Source: Marinobacter sp.
Lineage (GTDB): Bacteria > Pseudomonadota > Gammaproteobacteria > Pseudomonadales > Oleiphilaceae
DNA length: 64,000 nucleotides
Assembly: GCA_030149475.1 (NCBI GenBank)
Contig: JASBRL010000007.1
Location: 39,649 to 103,648 of the forward strand
Direction of reading: 5' to 3'
This document shows, piece by piece, positions 17,374 to 28,124 of the stretch (the first letter of the stretch is position 1; each line of letters begins with the position of its first letter). The position numbers were made by a program, and so were the translations under genes. Below the pieces are notes generated by a model, which was not told where the DNA came from, searched no databases, and saw nothing but the letters and a program-made list of their open reading frames with translations.

Positions 17374-18648
17374 TCATTCGCTCCTGGCCGCTTCCCGCCA
17401 GATCATTTTTACCTCATCCGCAATCAGGCGCAGCCCGGCCGCTACCCGGTCGTCATCCTGGGAATAGGTCACCCGCAGACACTCATGGCGATGACGCCAG
17501 CCATCCTCGGGCAGGCCCGGGAAGAAATAATGCCCCGACACAACCAGCACACCCCGGGCCTTCAGCCGCTGGTAGAGTTCGAGACTGGTTACCGGCAGGT
17601 CGGGGAACCAGAGCCAGAGGAACATTGCTCCTTCGGGCTTGTGTATGTACCAGTGGCAATCCTCACCCATGGCGTCGCTAAAAACCGCCACCGCCCGCTG
17701 CATTTTCTCCCGATAGAACGGACACACCACATCCCGGCTCAGGGACAGTATTTCACCGCTACGAACCAGCGGATCGGCCAGCATGGCGCCGAAGCTGCCC
17801 GTCGCCAGATTCATGATCGCGTTGATCCCTGACAATGCCTTGATCACCGGCTCTGCGGCGATAACAATTCCCGTTCTTGCCGCCGGCATACCCAGCTTCG
17901 ACAGACTGAGACAAAGCACGATCTGTTCATTCCAGTGCGGCGCCGCATCTACAAAAAGCAGACTCGGGAACGGCGTGCCGTAGGCACCATCGACAATCAG
18001 CGGGATATCATGAGCCCGGGCCAGGGTCTCCAGCCGGGCGAGCTCGTCGTCGGTGATGACGTTGCCGGTAGGATTGGTGGGACGGGAAACACAGATGGCA
18101 CCGGTTTCGCCGGTCACCTCCAGAGCATCAAAATCAACCCGATACTTGAACTCATGCTGGTCGGTGAAGGAAATTTCGGGGCGTACCGCCTTGAACAGCC
18201 CGTCGCTGATGCCGGCATCCGCATAACCGATGTATTCCGGCGCCAGGGGCAGAAGCACATGCTTGTGGCCGCCCCGCCCATAGTCACCGGCAAACATGTT
18301 GAACAGCATAAAAAAGGCCGCCTGGCTGCCATTGGTCAATGCAATATTGGCAGGCGTCAGCCCCCAGTGGTATTCGCGGTTCAACAAATCGGTCAGCGAC
18401 TGTATGAACTGTTTCTCACCCTGCGGGGGATCGTAAATGCCGATGAGCCGGCGAGCCGATTCGGCGTCTGCACTGAGATCCGCCAGAATGCCCTGCAAGC
18501 GGTCCTGGATAGCGGGAATATGACCGGGATTTCCGCCGCCCATCATGATCATGTCATCGCCGGACGACAGCGCGTTGCCAAGATCGTCCATCAATGAGGT
18601 GATGCCGGCATCGGCGGTAAATTTCTGACCAAAGGCTGAGAGTTTCAT
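17374..18648 (-). CDS. avtA: Valine--pyruvate aminotransferase
   Basis: A PLP-dependent fold-type I aminotransferase of 424 residues. Seen: MKLSAFGQKFTADAGITSLMDDLG at the N-terminus (typical of AvtA), GGGNPGHIP, SRPTNPTGNV (substrate/cofactor loop), LIVDGAYGTPFP and the Schiff-base lysine in SLSKLGMPAARTG. AvtA makes valine from 2-oxoisovalerate with alanine as donor. Convergent with the DUF3108 gene (22 nt apart). The next gene upstream on the same strand, the YjaG-like one, ends 23 nt away, so the two may share a transcript. Confidence 0.93.
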   Translation of the reverse strand: MKLSAFGQKFTADAGITSLMDDLGNALSSGDDMIMMGGGNPGHIPAIQDRLQGILADLSADAESARRLIGIYDPPQGEKQFIQSLTDLLNREYHWGLTPANIALTNGSQAAFFMLFNMFAGDYGRGGHKHVLLPLAPEYIGYADAGISDGLFKAVRPEISFTDQHEFKYRVDFDALEVTGETGAICVSRPTNPTGNVITDDELARLETLARAHDIPLIVDGAYGTPFPSLLFVDAAPHWNEQIVLCLSLSKLGMPAARTGIVIAAEPVIKALSGINAIMNLATGSFGAMLADPLVRSGEILSLSRDVVCPFYREKMQRAVAVFSDAMGEDCHWYIHKPEGAMFLWLWFPDLPVTSLELYQRLKARGVLVVSGHYFFPGLPEDGWRHRHECLRVTYSQDDDRVAAGLRLIADEVKMIWREAARSE

Positions 18649-18670
18649 GGCGAACCCGGGTTGTCGAAGA

Positions 18671-19273
18671 TTACTGATCGTTCAGCGCAATGCCGATATT
18701 GCTCACGCCGTCATTGGCGGCCCGAGCCTTCAGCGCTTCCACAAATGTCTCGGTGGGTGTCCGCTGGCGCTTTACCGATAGCACCAGGTCGCGCTGGAAC
18801 GCCTTGTCGATTTTCATCAACTCGTGCTGATCAAGCAGCGTAATCAGCTCATCGTCACTCATGCCCTCACCCTCAGACACTTCGATGAAGGCCATGACCG
18901 TGCCTGTCGCCCACCGAGCGGCCCCGGTCGCGCGATGGCGGGTCGGATTCAACCGGTTCAGTAAAGCCTGCTCAAACAGTCGGCAAAAATCAAATGCCGG
19001 ATAGACACCGTACATGTCGTATTGGTCAACATCGGGCGACAGACTCTCAAGACGCGCCAGCAGGGTCGGAACGGTCGCTTCCGCAGACGTTTCCTGCAAC
19101 AGGCCCCAGGCCTGATCCAGCAGATTGCGCATTTTGGCACCGCCCTTCATACCGACGGCATCGGAGAAGAGTACGTAATTGGGGAAGCTGCGTTCCGCCA
19201 GCGCCAGCAGAAAAACGCATTCGCGCCAGCCCTGCAACTGCTCAACCGCTTTGAAAAACTGATTGGCGTTCAA
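18671..19273 (-). CDS. YjaG family protein (DUF416)
   Basis: A soluble, mostly helical protein of 200 residues. Motifs such as RECVFLLALAERSFPNYVLF near the N-terminus, DMYGVYPAFDFC in the middle and RRTRTP-like basic residues later resemble the DUF416/YjaG family, whose function is unknown. No signal peptide or membrane helix. It sits between dcd and avtA on the minus strand; 65 nt separate its start from the dcd stop. Confidence 0.8.
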   Translation of the reverse strand: MNANQFFKAVEQLQGWRECVFLLALAERSFPNYVLFSDAVGMKGGAKMRNLLDQAWGLLQETSAEATVPTLLARLESLSPDVDQYDMYGVYPAFDFCRLFEQALLNRLNPTRHRATGAARWATGTVMAFIEVSEGEGMSDDELITLLDQHELMKIDKAFQRDLVLSVKRQRTPTETFVEALKARAANDGVSNIGIALNDQ

Positions 19274-19338
19274 CGCTTACTCCTCGTGTCTGTTTATTCG
19301 CACAGTAGATCAGCGAAGCACCAGAAAAGGCACCCGAA

Positions 19339-19905
19339 TCAGGTTCTGGGCAAGGTTACGCCGATCTGCCCCAGGTATTTGCCACCACGATCCTTGTAGC
19401 TGGTTTCACAAACTTCGTCAGACTCGAAGAACAGCATCTGTGCCACGCCTTCGTTGGCGTAAATCTTTGCTGGCAGGTTGGTGGTATTGGAGAACTCCAG
19501 CGTCACCTGCCCCTCCCACTCGGGTTCCAGCGGCGTTACGTTCACGATGATCCCGCAGCGGGCATAGGTGGACTTGCCCAGACAGATAGTGAGCACATTG
19601 CGGGGGATACGAAAGTATTCGACCGTGCGGGCCAACGCAAAGGAGTTGGGCGGAATAATGCAAACGTCACTGGTAATGTTGACGAAACTGTTGTCGTCAA
19701 AGTTCTTCGGGTCGACGGTGGCCGAGTGTACGTTGGTAAAAATCTTGAATTCATTGCTGCACCGAACGTCATAGCCATAGCTGGAGGTCCCGTAGGAGAT
19801 GACACGCCCGCGGGATGACTCGCGAACCTGGCCCGCCTCGAAGGGCTCGATCATGCCGTGTCCCTCTGCCATGCGGCGAATCCACTTGTCCGATTTTATG
19901 CTCAT
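19339..19905 (-). CDS. dcd: dCTP deaminase
   Basis: Deaminates dCTP to dUTP, the main source of dUMP for thymidylate synthesis in Gram-negative bacteria. With the start at [13 protein letters not shown] the protein is 188 residues, the standard length. Seen: [18 protein letters not shown] (nucleotide-binding), [13 protein letters not shown], the [10 protein letters not shown] motif with the catalytic region, and [17 protein letters not shown]. An ATG seven codons upstream (19926) is possible but would add residues absent from the family. About 157 nt separate it from the mrp stop. Confidence 0.96.
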   Translation of the reverse strand: MSIKSDKWIRRMAEGHGMIEPFEAGQVRESSRGRVISYGTSSYGYDVRCSNEFKIFTNVHSATVDPKNFDDNSFVNITSDVCIIPPNSFALARTVEYFRIPRNVLTICLGKSTYARCGIIVNVTPLEPEWEGQVTLEFSNTTNLPAKIYANEGVAQMLFFESDEVCETSYKDRGGKYLGQIGVTLPRT

Positions 19906-20062
19906 CTGTGCAGTCTCATTATCCATTCAAAGGGGATGTCTCTGGAGGTGCGTATCGTACTATTCCGTGCGTTGGTAAGCGAACAGGTCTTCACCAGCAC
20001 GCTGTCGCCACACCTCGTGGTGCAGTCGGGCTCCGCCGGCGCGGACACCGACCGTGCACGGG

Positions 20063-21160
20063 TCAGTCGTCACTGACCGAGATACTCGGAATCGGCGCCG
20101 TCAGGTTACGAGTGCGCCGGGACAGCAAGGCGCCGGTTCGCCGGGCGATATCCCGATAGCGCCGCGCCACTTCCGAGTCCGGCTCGGCGATGACCGAGGG
20201 GGTCCCGCCGTCAGTCTGTTCGCGGATGGTCAGATGCAGCGGCAACTGGCCCAACAGCACGGTGTCGTAGTCATCCGCTACCCGGGCGCCACCGCCCTCG
20301 CCAAACAGATGCTCCTCATGGCCGCAATTGCTACAGATATGCACGCTCATGTTCTCGACCACCCCCAACACGGGAATATCGACCTTGCGGAACATCTCGA
20401 TGCCCTTCTGGCAATCCAGCAGGGCAATGTCCTGGGGCGTGGTGACGATCACCGAACCGTTCACAGGCACTTTCTGCGCCATCGTCAACTGGATATCGCC
20501 GGTCCCGGGCGGCATATCGACCACCAGGTAGTCGAGATCATTCCACAGAGTCTGGCTCAGCAGCTGCTGGACCGCGCCGCTGACCATGGGGCCGCGCCAT
20601 ACCATCGGTGTCTTGTCTGTGGTCAGAAACGCCATGGACATGGCCTGAATGCCATGAGCAGACACCGGTATGAAATACTTGTCGTCCTTGGTTTTGGGGC
20701 GGGTGCCGCCAGGAATGCCCAGCATCATGCCCACACTGGGACCATAGATATCGGCGTCCAGGATACCAACCCGCGCCCCTTCTGCGCTCAGCGCCAACGC
20801 CAGGTTGACCGCCGTTGTGGACTTGCCCACACCGCCCTTGCCGGAGGCGACCGCAATAATGTTGCGCACCCCGGCCACCGCCGGCAGGTCTTTCTGCGCC
20901 TCATGGGCACGGATATTCTGGCTGACAGAAATATCAACCGAGGTCACACCGGGTACGTTTTCCAGGGCGTTCCCCACCAGCTCCCGGAGCGCGCCGGCGA
21001 TGCCCGAGGAAGCGTAGCCCAACTCAACCGTCAGACTGACACGGCCGTTGTCTACCGTCAGGTCCTTGACGGCCTTGAGCTGGAACAGGTCCTGGTCCAG
21101 ATAGGGGTCCTGATACTGACGGATGGCCTCTTCAAGGGCGGACTGGACGATCTGTGTCAT
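20063..21160 (-). CDS. apbC: Iron-sulfur cluster carrier protein Mrp/ApbC
   Basis: A cytosolic P-loop ATPase of 365 residues that carries and delivers Fe-S clusters. Seen: an N-terminal MIP18-like domain (about 1-90), Walker [35 protein letters not shown], and the CSNCGHEE sequence with the CxxC used for bridging a cluster. The start was set at [10 protein letters not shown], which follows GTGAGG; the open frame extends 36 codons upstream with no family similarity. Divergent from metG, a frequent arrangement in gammaproteobacteria. Confidence 0.95.
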   Translation of the reverse strand: MTQIVQSALEEAIRQYQDPYLDQDLFQLKAVKDLTVDNGRVSLTVELGYASSGIAGALRELVGNALENVPGVTSVDISVSQNIRAHEAQKDLPAVAGVRNIIAVASGKGGVGKSTTAVNLALALSAEGARVGILDADIYGPSVGMMLGIPGGTRPKTKDDKYFIPVSAHGIQAMSMAFLTTDKTPMVWRGPMVSGAVQQLLSQTLWNDLDYLVVDMPPGTGDIQLTMAQKVPVNGSVIVTTPQDIALLDCQKGIEMFRKVDIPVLGVVENMSVHICSNCGHEEHLFGEGGGARVADDYDTVLLGQLPLHLTIREQTDGGTPSVIAEPDSEVARRYRDIARRTGALLSRRTRNLTAPIPSISVSDD

Positions 21161-21297
21161 GGAGTGCCTCACCTGAGCGAAATCTGTGGCCCTGTCAATT
21201 AAATAAGGGCCTGACGGATGAAAAAACTGCGCCCGGAAGGTATCATCTGAGCCCGTTTCTGACCACAACCATTCATGATCGAGGTTCGGACATCAAC

Positions 21298-23328
21298 ATG
21301 ACCCAAGCGAGCGCGTTCCCACAGCGCGATATTCTGGTTACCAGTGCTCTGCCCTACGCCAATGGCCCGGTTCACCTGGGCCATCTGCTGGAATACATTC
21401 AGACCGATATCTGGGTCCGCTATCAGAAACTGCGCGGGCACAACTGCTTTTACGTCTGTGCGGACGATGCCCACGGTACCGCTATTATGCTACGGGCAGA
21501 ACGCGAAGGCATCAGCTCCGAAGCGCTGATTGAACGAATCAAATCCGAACACCAGCAGGATTTTGCCGGCTTCCATATCCGCTTTGACAACTATTACTCC
21601 ACTCATTCGGAGGAAAACCGCTACTTTTCCGAGTATATCTACCGGCAGTTGCAGGATAACAATCATATCGCCACCCGCAAGATCACCCAGGCCTACGACC
21701 CGGAAAAGAACATGTTTCTGGCGGACCGCTTCATCAAGGGTACCTGCCCGAAGTGCAAGTCCGAAGACCAGTACGGCGATAACTGCGAAGTCTGTGGTGC
21801 GACCTACACGCCCGCGGAACTGATCAACCCGCGCTCGGCGGTGTCGGGCGCAACACCGGTTGAAAAGGAATCCGAACACTACTTCTTCCGGTTACCGGAA
21901 TTCGCCGACTTCCTCCAGAGCTGGACCCGCAGCGGCACCCTGCAGCCACAGGTCGCCAACAAACTGGCGGAATGGCTGGATGCCGGTCTTCAGGAGTGGG
22001 ACATCAGCCGTGATGCGCCCTACTTCGGTTTTGAAATTCCCGATGCTCCCGGCAAATATTTCTACGTCTGGCTGGATGCACCGATCGGCTACCTGGCCAG
22101 CTTTAAAAACCTGTGCGACCGGGAAGGCATTGAATTCGAGCACTTCTGGAAGGCCGACTCGCCGGCCGAGGTGTATCACTTCATCGGCAAGGACATCATC
22201 AACTTTCACGCCCTGTTCTGGCCATCCATGCTGCACAGTGCCGGTTTCCGTACACCAACGGCAGTCTGGGCCCACGGCTTTGTGACCGTTAACGGCAAGA
22301 AGATGTCCAAGTCCCGGGGCACGTTCATCATGGCACGGACCTACCTTGATCATCTGAACCCGGAATATCTGCGCTACTATTTTGCAGCCAAGCTGACCGG
22401 CAGCGTTGATGACATGGATCTGAATCTGGAGGATTTCGCCCTGCGCGTGAACTCCGACCTGGTGGGCAAAGTCGTGAATATTGCCAGTCGCAGCGCGGGT
22501 TTCATTACCAAACGGTTCAACGGCGAGCTCGGTAGCGTGACGGAAACGGCCACGTTGCAGACGTTTGTCGACGCTGGCGAAGAGATTGCGGATTTTTATG
22601 AGAGTCGCGAATTCGGCCGTGCCATGCGTCGCATCATGGAGCTGGCCGATATCGCCAACCAGTACGTGAACGACCAGCAACCCTGGGTCATTGCCAGACA
22701 GGAAGGCCAGGAAGCTGAATTGCAGGCCATCTGCACCAATGCCATCAACATGTTCCGGTTACTGATGACTTATCTGTCACCGGTACTGCCGGAGACTGCT
22801 TTGGCATCGGAAGCCTTCCTGGGCGCTACCCTGGACTGGAACCACCGTGACCAGCGCCTGGAAAATCACCCGATCAATCCGTTCAAACCGTTGATGAACC
22901 GGGTGGACATGAGTCAGATTGACAAGATGCTGGATGCATCCAAAGAAGAGATGCCGGCAGCGAGTGGTGCAGCTCCTGCGGCAAATATTGAACCCATCGC
23001 TGATGAGATCAGCTTTGACGAATTTGCCAGAGTCGACCTGCGGGTTGCTGAGATCGTCAAAGCAGAGTATGTCGAGGGCGCCGATAAACTGTTGCGCCTG
23101 ACCCTGAATATCGGGGCGGGTGAGCGCAATGTGTTTGCCGGCATCCGCTCGGCCTATACGCCGGACCAGCTCAAAGGTCGTATGACCGTCATGGTGGGTA
23201 ACCTCAAACCCCGGAAAATGAAGTTTGGCCTGTCCGAGGGCATGATCCTGGCGGCGGGTCCTGGCGGCAAGGACATTTTCATTCTGTCGCCGGATTCGGG
23301 CGCAACACCCGGCATGCGGGTCATGTAG
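21298..23328 (+). CDS. metG: Methionyl-tRNA synthetase
   Basis: Class I aminoacyl-tRNA synthetase, 676 residues (E. coli 677). Seen: the HIGH-type motif HLGHL in [16 protein letters not shown], a zinc-binding knuckle [18 protein letters not shown] (about 145-165), the KMSKS loop in [12 protein letters not shown], the anticodon-binding helical domain, and a C-terminal tRNA-binding (OB-fold) domain from about 575 ([12 protein letters not shown]) that dimerises the enzyme. The start follows GAGGTTCGGAC and gives the normal MTQ... N-terminus. It lies directly upstream of the rnf operon, 33 nt from rnfA. Confidence 0.97.
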   Translation: MTQASAFPQRDILVTSALPYANGPVHLGHLLEYIQTDIWVRYQKLRGHNCFYVCADDAHGTAIMLRAEREGISSEALIERIKSEHQQDFAGFHIRFDNYYSTHSEENRYFSEYIYRQLQDNNHIATRKITQAYDPEKNMFLADRFIKGTCPKCKSEDQYGDNCEVCGATYTPAELINPRSAVSGATPVEKESEHYFFRLPEFADFLQSWTRSGTLQPQVANKLAEWLDAGLQEWDISRDAPYFGFEIPDAPGKYFYVWLDAPIGYLASFKNLCDREGIEFEHFWKADSPAEVYHFIGKDIINFHALFWPSMLHSAGFRTPTAVWAHGFVTVNGKKMSKSRGTFIMARTYLDHLNPEYLRYYFAAKLTGSVDDMDLNLEDFALRVNSDLVGKVVNIASRSAGFITKRFNGELGSVTETATLQTFVDAGEEIADFYESREFGRAMRRIMELADIANQYVNDQQPWVIARQEGQEAELQAICTNAINMFRLLMTYLSPVLPETALASEAFLGATLDWNHRDQRLENHPINPFKPLMNRVDMSQIDKMLDASKEEMPAASGAAPAANIEPIADEISFDEFARVDLRVAEIVKAEYVEGADKLLRLTLNIGAGERNVFAGIRSAYTPDQLKGRMTVMVGNLKPRKMKFGLSEGMILAAGPGGKDIFILSPDSGATPGMRVM

Positions 23329-23348
23329 CCGGATGAGGTTGCATCCGG
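23329..23348 (+). promoter_or_regulatory. Hairpin overlapping the rnfA ribosome-binding site
   Basis: CCGGATG-AGGTTG-CATCCGG forms a perfect 7-bp stem immediately after the metG stop. Its right arm ends in the first two G residues of the rnfA Shine-Dalgarno (GGAGG at 23347-23351). There is no T run, so it is not a terminator; it could modulate rnfA translation or mRNA stability. Confidence 0.45.
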
Positions 23349-23361
23349 AGGAAACAGCGTC

Positions 23362-23943
23362 ATGTCTGATTATCTGCTGATTCTGGTCAGCACCATCCTG
23401 GTGAACAATTTTGTGCTGGTGCAGTTTCTCGGCCTGTGTCCATTCATGGGCGTATCCGGGAAACTGGAGACTGCCATGGGCATGTCTCTGGCCACCACCT
23501 TCGTGCTGACCCTGTCCTCCATCTGCAGCTACCTCGCCTACACCTATCTGCTGGCACCGCTGGATCTGGCCTTCCTGAAGACCATCACGTTCATTCTGGT
23601 GATCGCCGTGGTGGTCCAGTTCACTGAAATGGTGGTGCGCAAAACCAGCCCGCTACTCTACCGGGTGCTGGGCATTTTCCTGCCGTTAATCACCACCAAC
23701 TGTGCGGTCCTGGGTGTTGCCCTGCTGAACCTGAACAGGAACAATAATTTCGTGGAGTCGGTACTGTATGGCCTGGGCGCTGCCGGCGGGTTTTCTCTGG
23801 TGCTGGTGCTGTTTGCCGCGATGCGTGAACGTATTGCCGTTGCCGACGTGCCTGTCGCATTTCGTGGCGCGGCCATTGGCATGGTGACCGCCGGTCTGAT
23901 GGCCCTGGCATTCATGGGCTTCACCGGCCTTGTCAGCGTCTAA
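23362..23943 (+). CDS. rnfA: Electron transport complex subunit RnfA (RsxA)
   Basis: A six-helix inner-membrane subunit of the RNF complex, 193 residues as usual. Seen: [18 protein letters not shown] near the N-terminus and [17 protein letters not shown] in the middle, with the conserved Cys residues thought to hold the intramembrane Fe-S centre shared with RnfE. RNF couples electron flow between NADH and ferredoxin to ion transport and in some species keeps SoxR reduced. First gene of rnfABCDGE, with GGAGG 10 nt ahead of the start. Confidence 0.97.
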   Translation: MSDYLLILVSTILVNNFVLVQFLGLCPFMGVSGKLETAMGMSLATTFVLTLSSICSYLAYTYLLAPLDLAFLKTITFILVIAVVVQFTEMVVRKTSPLLYRVLGIFLPLITTNCAVLGVALLNLNRNNNFVESVLYGLGAAGGFSLVLVLFAAMRERIAVADVPVAFRGAAIGMVTAGLMALAFMGFTGLVSV

Positions 23944-23958
23944 CGGAGCAATTGAGCG

Positions 23959-24537
23959 ATGTGGCTGAATATCCTTGCCGCCATCGGAGTCCTTCTGGCT
24001 CTGGCCGTTGTTTTTGGGGCGATCCTCGGCTTCGCCGCCGAGCGCTTTCGGGTCGAAGGCAACCCGGTCGTTGATCAGATTGATTCACTGCTGCCGCAGA
24101 CCCAGTGCGGCCAATGCGGCTTTCCCGGTTGCCGCCCCTATGCCGAGTCGATTGCCGCCGGGGACGCCATCAACCGCTGTCCGCCGGGCGGCGAAGCCAC
24201 CATCAAGGCCCTTGCCGACCTGCTGGACGTCGAGCCGCAGCCCCTGGATGCCGAGCACGGCGTCGAGCAGGCCCAGCGGGTCGCGGTGATCCGTGAGGAC
24301 GAGTGCATCGGGTGCACCAAGTGCATCCAGGCCTGCCCGGTTGACGCCATTCTGGGTGCCGCCAAACACATGCACACGGTCATCGAGCAGGAATGCACCG
24401 GGTGTGACCTGTGCGTTGAGCCCTGCCCGGTAGACTGTATCGACATGATCACGGTCGAGCCGGACATCCGCTCATGGACCTGGCAGCCACCCCGGTCACA
24501 ACTGATCGCCACTGACCGTCAGAAGGCGACCGCCTGA
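23959..24537 (+). CDS. rnfB: Electron transport complex subunit RnfB
   Basis: Membrane-anchored Fe-S subunit, 192 residues. Seen: an N-terminal membrane helix (about 5-27), a four-Cys cluster-binding domain (CGQCGFPGC ... NRCPPGG, about 49-75) and two 4Fe-4S ferredoxin motifs ([16 protein letters not shown] and [16 protein letters not shown], about 115-160). It transfers electrons within the RNF complex. The stop overlaps the rnfC start by one base (TGATG). Confidence 0.97.
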   Translation: MWLNILAAIGVLLALAVVFGAILGFAAERFRVEGNPVVDQIDSLLPQTQCGQCGFPGCRPYAESIAAGDAINRCPPGGEATIKALADLLDVEPQPLDAEHGVEQAQRVAVIREDECIGCTKCIQACPVDAILGAAKHMHTVIEQECTGCDLCVEPCPVDCIDMITVEPDIRSWTWQPPRSQLIATDRQKATA

Positions 24538-26369
24538 TGGCCGCGCTCTGGCAATTCCCGGGTGGCATTCACCCCACCGGGAACAAGCACCAGTCAAGCG
24601 CACGGGCAATACGGGAGGCGGGTTTGCCGCCAGCGCTCATTCTGCCTTTGCACCAACACATCGGAGCCCCGGCGCAGACCCGGGTTGAGGTCGGCGACCA
24701 CGTACTTAAAGGCGATTGCCTGGCCGATGCCCAGGGACCCATGGGGGTTCCGGTTCACGCACCGACATCAGGAGCCATCGAGGCTATCTCGCTGCAGCCG
24801 GTTCCTCACCCGTCCGGACTGTCCGACTGGTGCATCACACTGATCCCGGATGGTCAGGACAGCTGGGGTCAGCGACACCCGGTCAGTGACTATCAGCAAC
24901 ACGAACGGACAGACATCCTCGCGCATATCCGCCGGGCCGGTATCGTCGGTCTGGGCGGAGCGGGCTTTCCCACCAGCGTGAAGCTGAAGCCGCCCGCACA
25001 GGACACCATCACCACCCTGATTCTGAATGCCGCCGAATGCGAACCCTATATCACCGCAGACGACCGACTGATGCGGGAGCGCGCAGCGGATATCATCGCC
25101 GGTCTGGATATCATGGCCTGGCTGGTGCGCCCGGAACGCTGCCTGATTGGGATTGAAGACAACAAACCTGAAGCGATCGGCGCACTTGAGGAAGCCACCC
25201 GGGGGAGCCTGATCGAGGTCATTGTGATACCAACCCGCTATCCGTCCGGTGGCGAAAAGCAGCTGATTCAGATCCTCACCGGCCGCGAAGTACCCCATGG
25301 CGGCATTCCCGCCGATATCGGGGTGATCTGTCAGAATGTCGGTACCGCGGCGGCGGTCGCCCGGGCAATCCACCAGGGAGAACCGCTGATTTCCCGGATC
25401 ACCACGGTAACCGGCAATGCCGTCGGCACGGCGGGTAATTTTGACGTACGCCTGGGCACCCCGGTTGACTATTTACTCACATGTGCCGGTGCCCAGGATA
25501 AGGCGATCCAACAGTTGATTCATGGCGGGCCGATGATGGGCTTCACGCTGACCAACCCGGCCGTGCCGGTGGTCAAGTCCACCAACTGCATTATTGCTGC
25601 CGGCACCGGTGAACTCCCCGGGCCGGCCGAGGAACAGCCCTGCATTCGCTGCGGAGCCTGTGCCGAAGCCTGTCCGATGGAATTGCTGCCGCAACAGCTG
25701 TTCTGGACATCAAAATCCGGTGAATTCGACAAAGCAGAACACCTGAACCTGTTTGACTGCATTGAATGCGGGGTCTGTGCCTATGTCTGCCCCAGCAACA
25801 TCCCACTGGTACAGTACTACCGACATGCCAAAGGGGAAGTTCGCACCCGGCGGGCGGAGCAGATCAAGGCGGACCAGGCCCGGCAGCGCTTCGACGCACG
25901 CCAGGCCCGGTTGGAGCGGGACCAGGCTGAAAAAGAAGCACGCCGGAAGGAGCGGGCCAGCGCCATGGTCGCCAGGTCGCCATTGGAGCCGGACCAACCC
26001 GAAAACAGCAAAGCCGCCCGGGGAGCGGCGGTTCGTGAGGCGTTGGCCCGTAAAAACCGGACGCCGTCCAGCAAGGCAGGCAGCGGCGATACGCCAGCCA
26101 CAGTGGCGTCACCCGGCACGGGGGCGAGCGCTGCGGAGACGACCGCACAGCCCCCGGACCTGGCTGACCTGGAAAAGCAGCTGGCCCAGGCCCGTAACAA
26201 ACTAAACACCATGGCCGGTATGCTGAAAGAAGCCCAGGCCGGCAATGCCGACAATGTCGACAAGCTTGAACGCGCCGTGGCCAAGAACCGGGAGCGCGTC
26301 ACCCGGGCAGAACAGGCCCTGGCTGACGCCCGTACCCGTGTCGATGCCACACCAACGTCGACCGACTAA
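24537..26369 (+). CDS. rnfC: Electron transport complex subunit RnfC
   Basis: Peripheral NADH/FMN- and Fe-S-binding subunit on the cytoplasmic face. Seen: LWQFPGGIHPTGNK at the start, the Rossmann-like RAGIVGLGGAGFPTSVKL (FMN/NADH region), ILNAAECEPYITADDRL, a SLBB-like domain, and two 4Fe-4S motifs (CIRCGACAEACPMELLP and CIECGVCAYVCPSNIP). From about 430 to 610 the protein is a charged Ala/Gln/Lys/Arg-rich tail with coiled-coil character, a variable feature of gammaproteobacterial RnfC. 610 residues in all. Confidence 0.97.
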   Translation: MAALWQFPGGIHPTGNKHQSSARAIREAGLPPALILPLHQHIGAPAQTRVEVGDHVLKGDCLADAQGPMGVPVHAPTSGAIEAISLQPVPHPSGLSDWCITLIPDGQDSWGQRHPVSDYQQHERTDILAHIRRAGIVGLGGAGFPTSVKLKPPAQDTITTLILNAAECEPYITADDRLMRERAADIIAGLDIMAWLVRPERCLIGIEDNKPEAIGALEEATRGSLIEVIVIPTRYPSGGEKQLIQILTGREVPHGGIPADIGVICQNVGTAAAVARAIHQGEPLISRITTVTGNAVGTAGNFDVRLGTPVDYLLTCAGAQDKAIQQLIHGGPMMGFTLTNPAVPVVKSTNCIIAAGTGELPGPAEEQPCIRCGACAEACPMELLPQQLFWTSKSGEFDKAEHLNLFDCIECGVCAYVCPSNIPLVQYYRHAKGEVRTRRAEQIKADQARQRFDARQARLERDQAEKEARRKERASAMVARSPLEPDQPENSKAARGAAVREALARKNRTPSSKAGSGDTPATVASPGTGASAAETTAQPPDLADLEKQLAQARNKLNTMAGMLKEAQAGNADNVDKLERAVAKNRERVTRAEQALADARTRVDATPTSTD

Positions 26370-26387
26370 CCAACCGGATCAGGATTC

Positions 26388-27449
26388 ATGGGTTCAGTCA
26401 TAGCAACATCCCGGACATCGTCACCGCACGCCCGGCGGGCCAGATCCACCTCGCAGGTCATGCTGTGGGTGATGGTGGCGACGCTTCCCGGCCTGGCGAT
26501 GCAAACGGTCTACTTTGGCTGGGGTAACCTGATTAACGTGGTGTTGTGCGTTCTGCTAGCCGTTGGCGCGGAGGCAATGGTCCTCGCCCTACGCAAGCGC
26601 CCGCTAACCTTCTACCTGAAGGACAATACCGCCGCCGTTACCGGACTGCTTCTCGGGCTCGCCCTGCCACCACTGGCACCCTGGTGGGTATCGGCCATGG
26701 CCGTGGTCACAGCCATCGTGCTGGCCAAGCAGCTTTACGGCGGGCTCGGATCAAACCCGTTCAATCCGGCGATGGTGGGCTATGCGCTTGTCTTGGTGTC
26801 ATTTCCGCTGGCGATGACCACCAACTGGGCGGCGCCGGCGGGGCTCTGGCAGGCGGCACCCGATCTGAGCGCCACCGTTCAGAGTATCTTTGGCGGTGGC
26901 CAGACGGCCGTCGACGCTTTCACCATGGCGACGCCCCTGGACGTTTATAAACATGAAATCACCTCACACGTTGCCTCCGAGGTCTGGCAGAACCCGACAT
27001 TCGGGACCGGGATTGCCAAAGGCTGGGAGTGGGTGAACGTTGCCTTCCTGTCGGGCGGCATTGGCCTGATCGTGCTGCGCATCATTACCTGGCACATTCC
27101 TGTCAGCATGCTCGCCGCACTGACGGTGATGAGCCTTGCGTTTGGCAGCAACCCCGATGTAACCACACCGCTGTCGCTGCACATGCTGGCCGGGGCCACC
27201 ATGCTGGGGGCATTTTTCATTGCCACGGATCCGGTGTCGGCGGCGACCAGCCATCAGGGCAAACTGATATACGGGGCCGGTATCGGCGTTCTGCTGTACC
27301 TGATCCGCACCTGGGGTAATTATCCGGATGCGGTCGCGTTCGCCGTTCTGCTGATGAACTTCGCGGCACCCTTCATCGATCACTACACCCAGCCGCGTAC
27401 CTACGGACACCGTAAGGCCCGCCGCGGCATCGCCAGCAAGGGGCACTAG
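26388..27449 (+). CDS. rnfD: Electron transport complex subunit RnfD
   Basis: A polytopic membrane flavoprotein of 353 residues homologous to NqrB. Hydrophobic segments run through most of the protein. Covalent FMN attachment is expected at the Thr in TMATPLD (about 185-190), and the [20 protein letters not shown] motif is typical of the family. The gene is 3 nt upstream of rnfG and 18 nt downstream of rnfC. Confidence 0.97.
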   Translation: MGSVIATSRTSSPHARRARSTSQVMLWVMVATLPGLAMQTVYFGWGNLINVVLCVLLAVGAEAMVLALRKRPLTFYLKDNTAAVTGLLLGLALPPLAPWWVSAMAVVTAIVLAKQLYGGLGSNPFNPAMVGYALVLVSFPLAMTTNWAAPAGLWQAAPDLSATVQSIFGGGQTAVDAFTMATPLDVYKHEITSHVASEVWQNPTFGTGIAKGWEWVNVAFLSGGIGLIVLRIITWHIPVSMLAALTVMSLAFGSNPDVTTPLSLHMLAGATMLGAFFIATDPVSAATSHQGKLIYGAGIGVLLYLIRTWGNYPDAVAFAVLLMNFAAPFIDHYTQPRTYGHRKARRGIASKGH

Positions 27450-27452
27450 CCC

Positions 27453-28124
27453 ATGACTGCCCTCGGACAATCCATTCGCCGAAGCGCCATCGGCCTCGGG
27501 CTGTTTGCCGTGATCACCGGCGGAACCATCGCCGTCACTCAGGTCCTGACCGCCGACCGGATCGACAGACAGGCACGCAAGGCCGAGGCCTCCGCCCTGT
27601 TCGAGATCATTCCGGAAGACCGGCATGACAACGACCTGCTGAAGTCGACCGTCACCCTGCCCGCTGATCCGCTGCTTGGCACCAGCAAACCGGTTCATGC
27701 CTGGCGCGCAACGAAGTCGGGTAAAGCCACCGGCGTTATCCTGCCTGTCGTTGCCCAGGACGGCTATTCCGGCGCCATCCATCTATTGGTCGGGATCGAC
27801 CGGACCGGCCACATTCTCGGCGTGCGGGTGACCCAGCATCATGAAACACCCGGACTGGGTGACAAGATCGAAGTACGGAAAACGCCCTGGGTGACAATGT
27901 TTACCGGACAGTCGCTTGGCAATCCCCCGGCGCAGCAGTGGAAGGTTGCCAAGGATGGGGGCGCCTTTGATCAGTTCACCGGCGCAACCATTACCCCCAG
28001 AGCCGTTGTCAAAGCCGTGAAGCACGCTTTGATGTATTTCTCCTCCCATCGTGACCTGCTGTTGCAGTCCGCAACCCACTCAGCCAACGGAAGCCTGGAG
28101 CATGACCACAAAAACCAGTCTTGA
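27453..28124 (+). CDS. rnfG: Electron transport complex subunit RnfG
   Basis: Membrane-anchored periplasmic flavoprotein of 223 residues, homologous to NqrC. Seen: a single N-terminal membrane helix (about 9-31), then an FMN_bind domain with [12 protein letters not shown] and the covalent FMN site [14 protein letters not shown], where the second Thr is the expected attachment residue. Its end overlaps the rnfE start by 23 nt. Confidence 0.97.
   Translation: MTALGQSIRRSAIGLGLFAVITGGTIAVTQVLTADRIDRQARKAEASALFEIIPEDRHDNDLLKSTVTLPADPLLGTSKPVHAWRATKSGKATGVILPVVAQDGYSGAIHLLVGIDRTGHILGVRVTQHHETPGLGDKIEVRKTPWVTMFTGQSLGNPPAQQWKVAKDGGAFDQFTGATITPRAVVKAVKHALMYFSSHRDLLLQSATHSANGSLEHDHKNQS

Noticed and set aside
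19906..20062. Possible RNA gene between dcd and mrp
   Set aside because: No tRNA T-arm signature, no stable long stem and no promoter could be recognised.
20054..21202. 382-residue open frame on the plus strand
   Set aside because: It lies antisense to mrp, has His/Gln/Arg-rich composition typical of a shadow frame in GC-rich DNA, and lacks any recognised motif.
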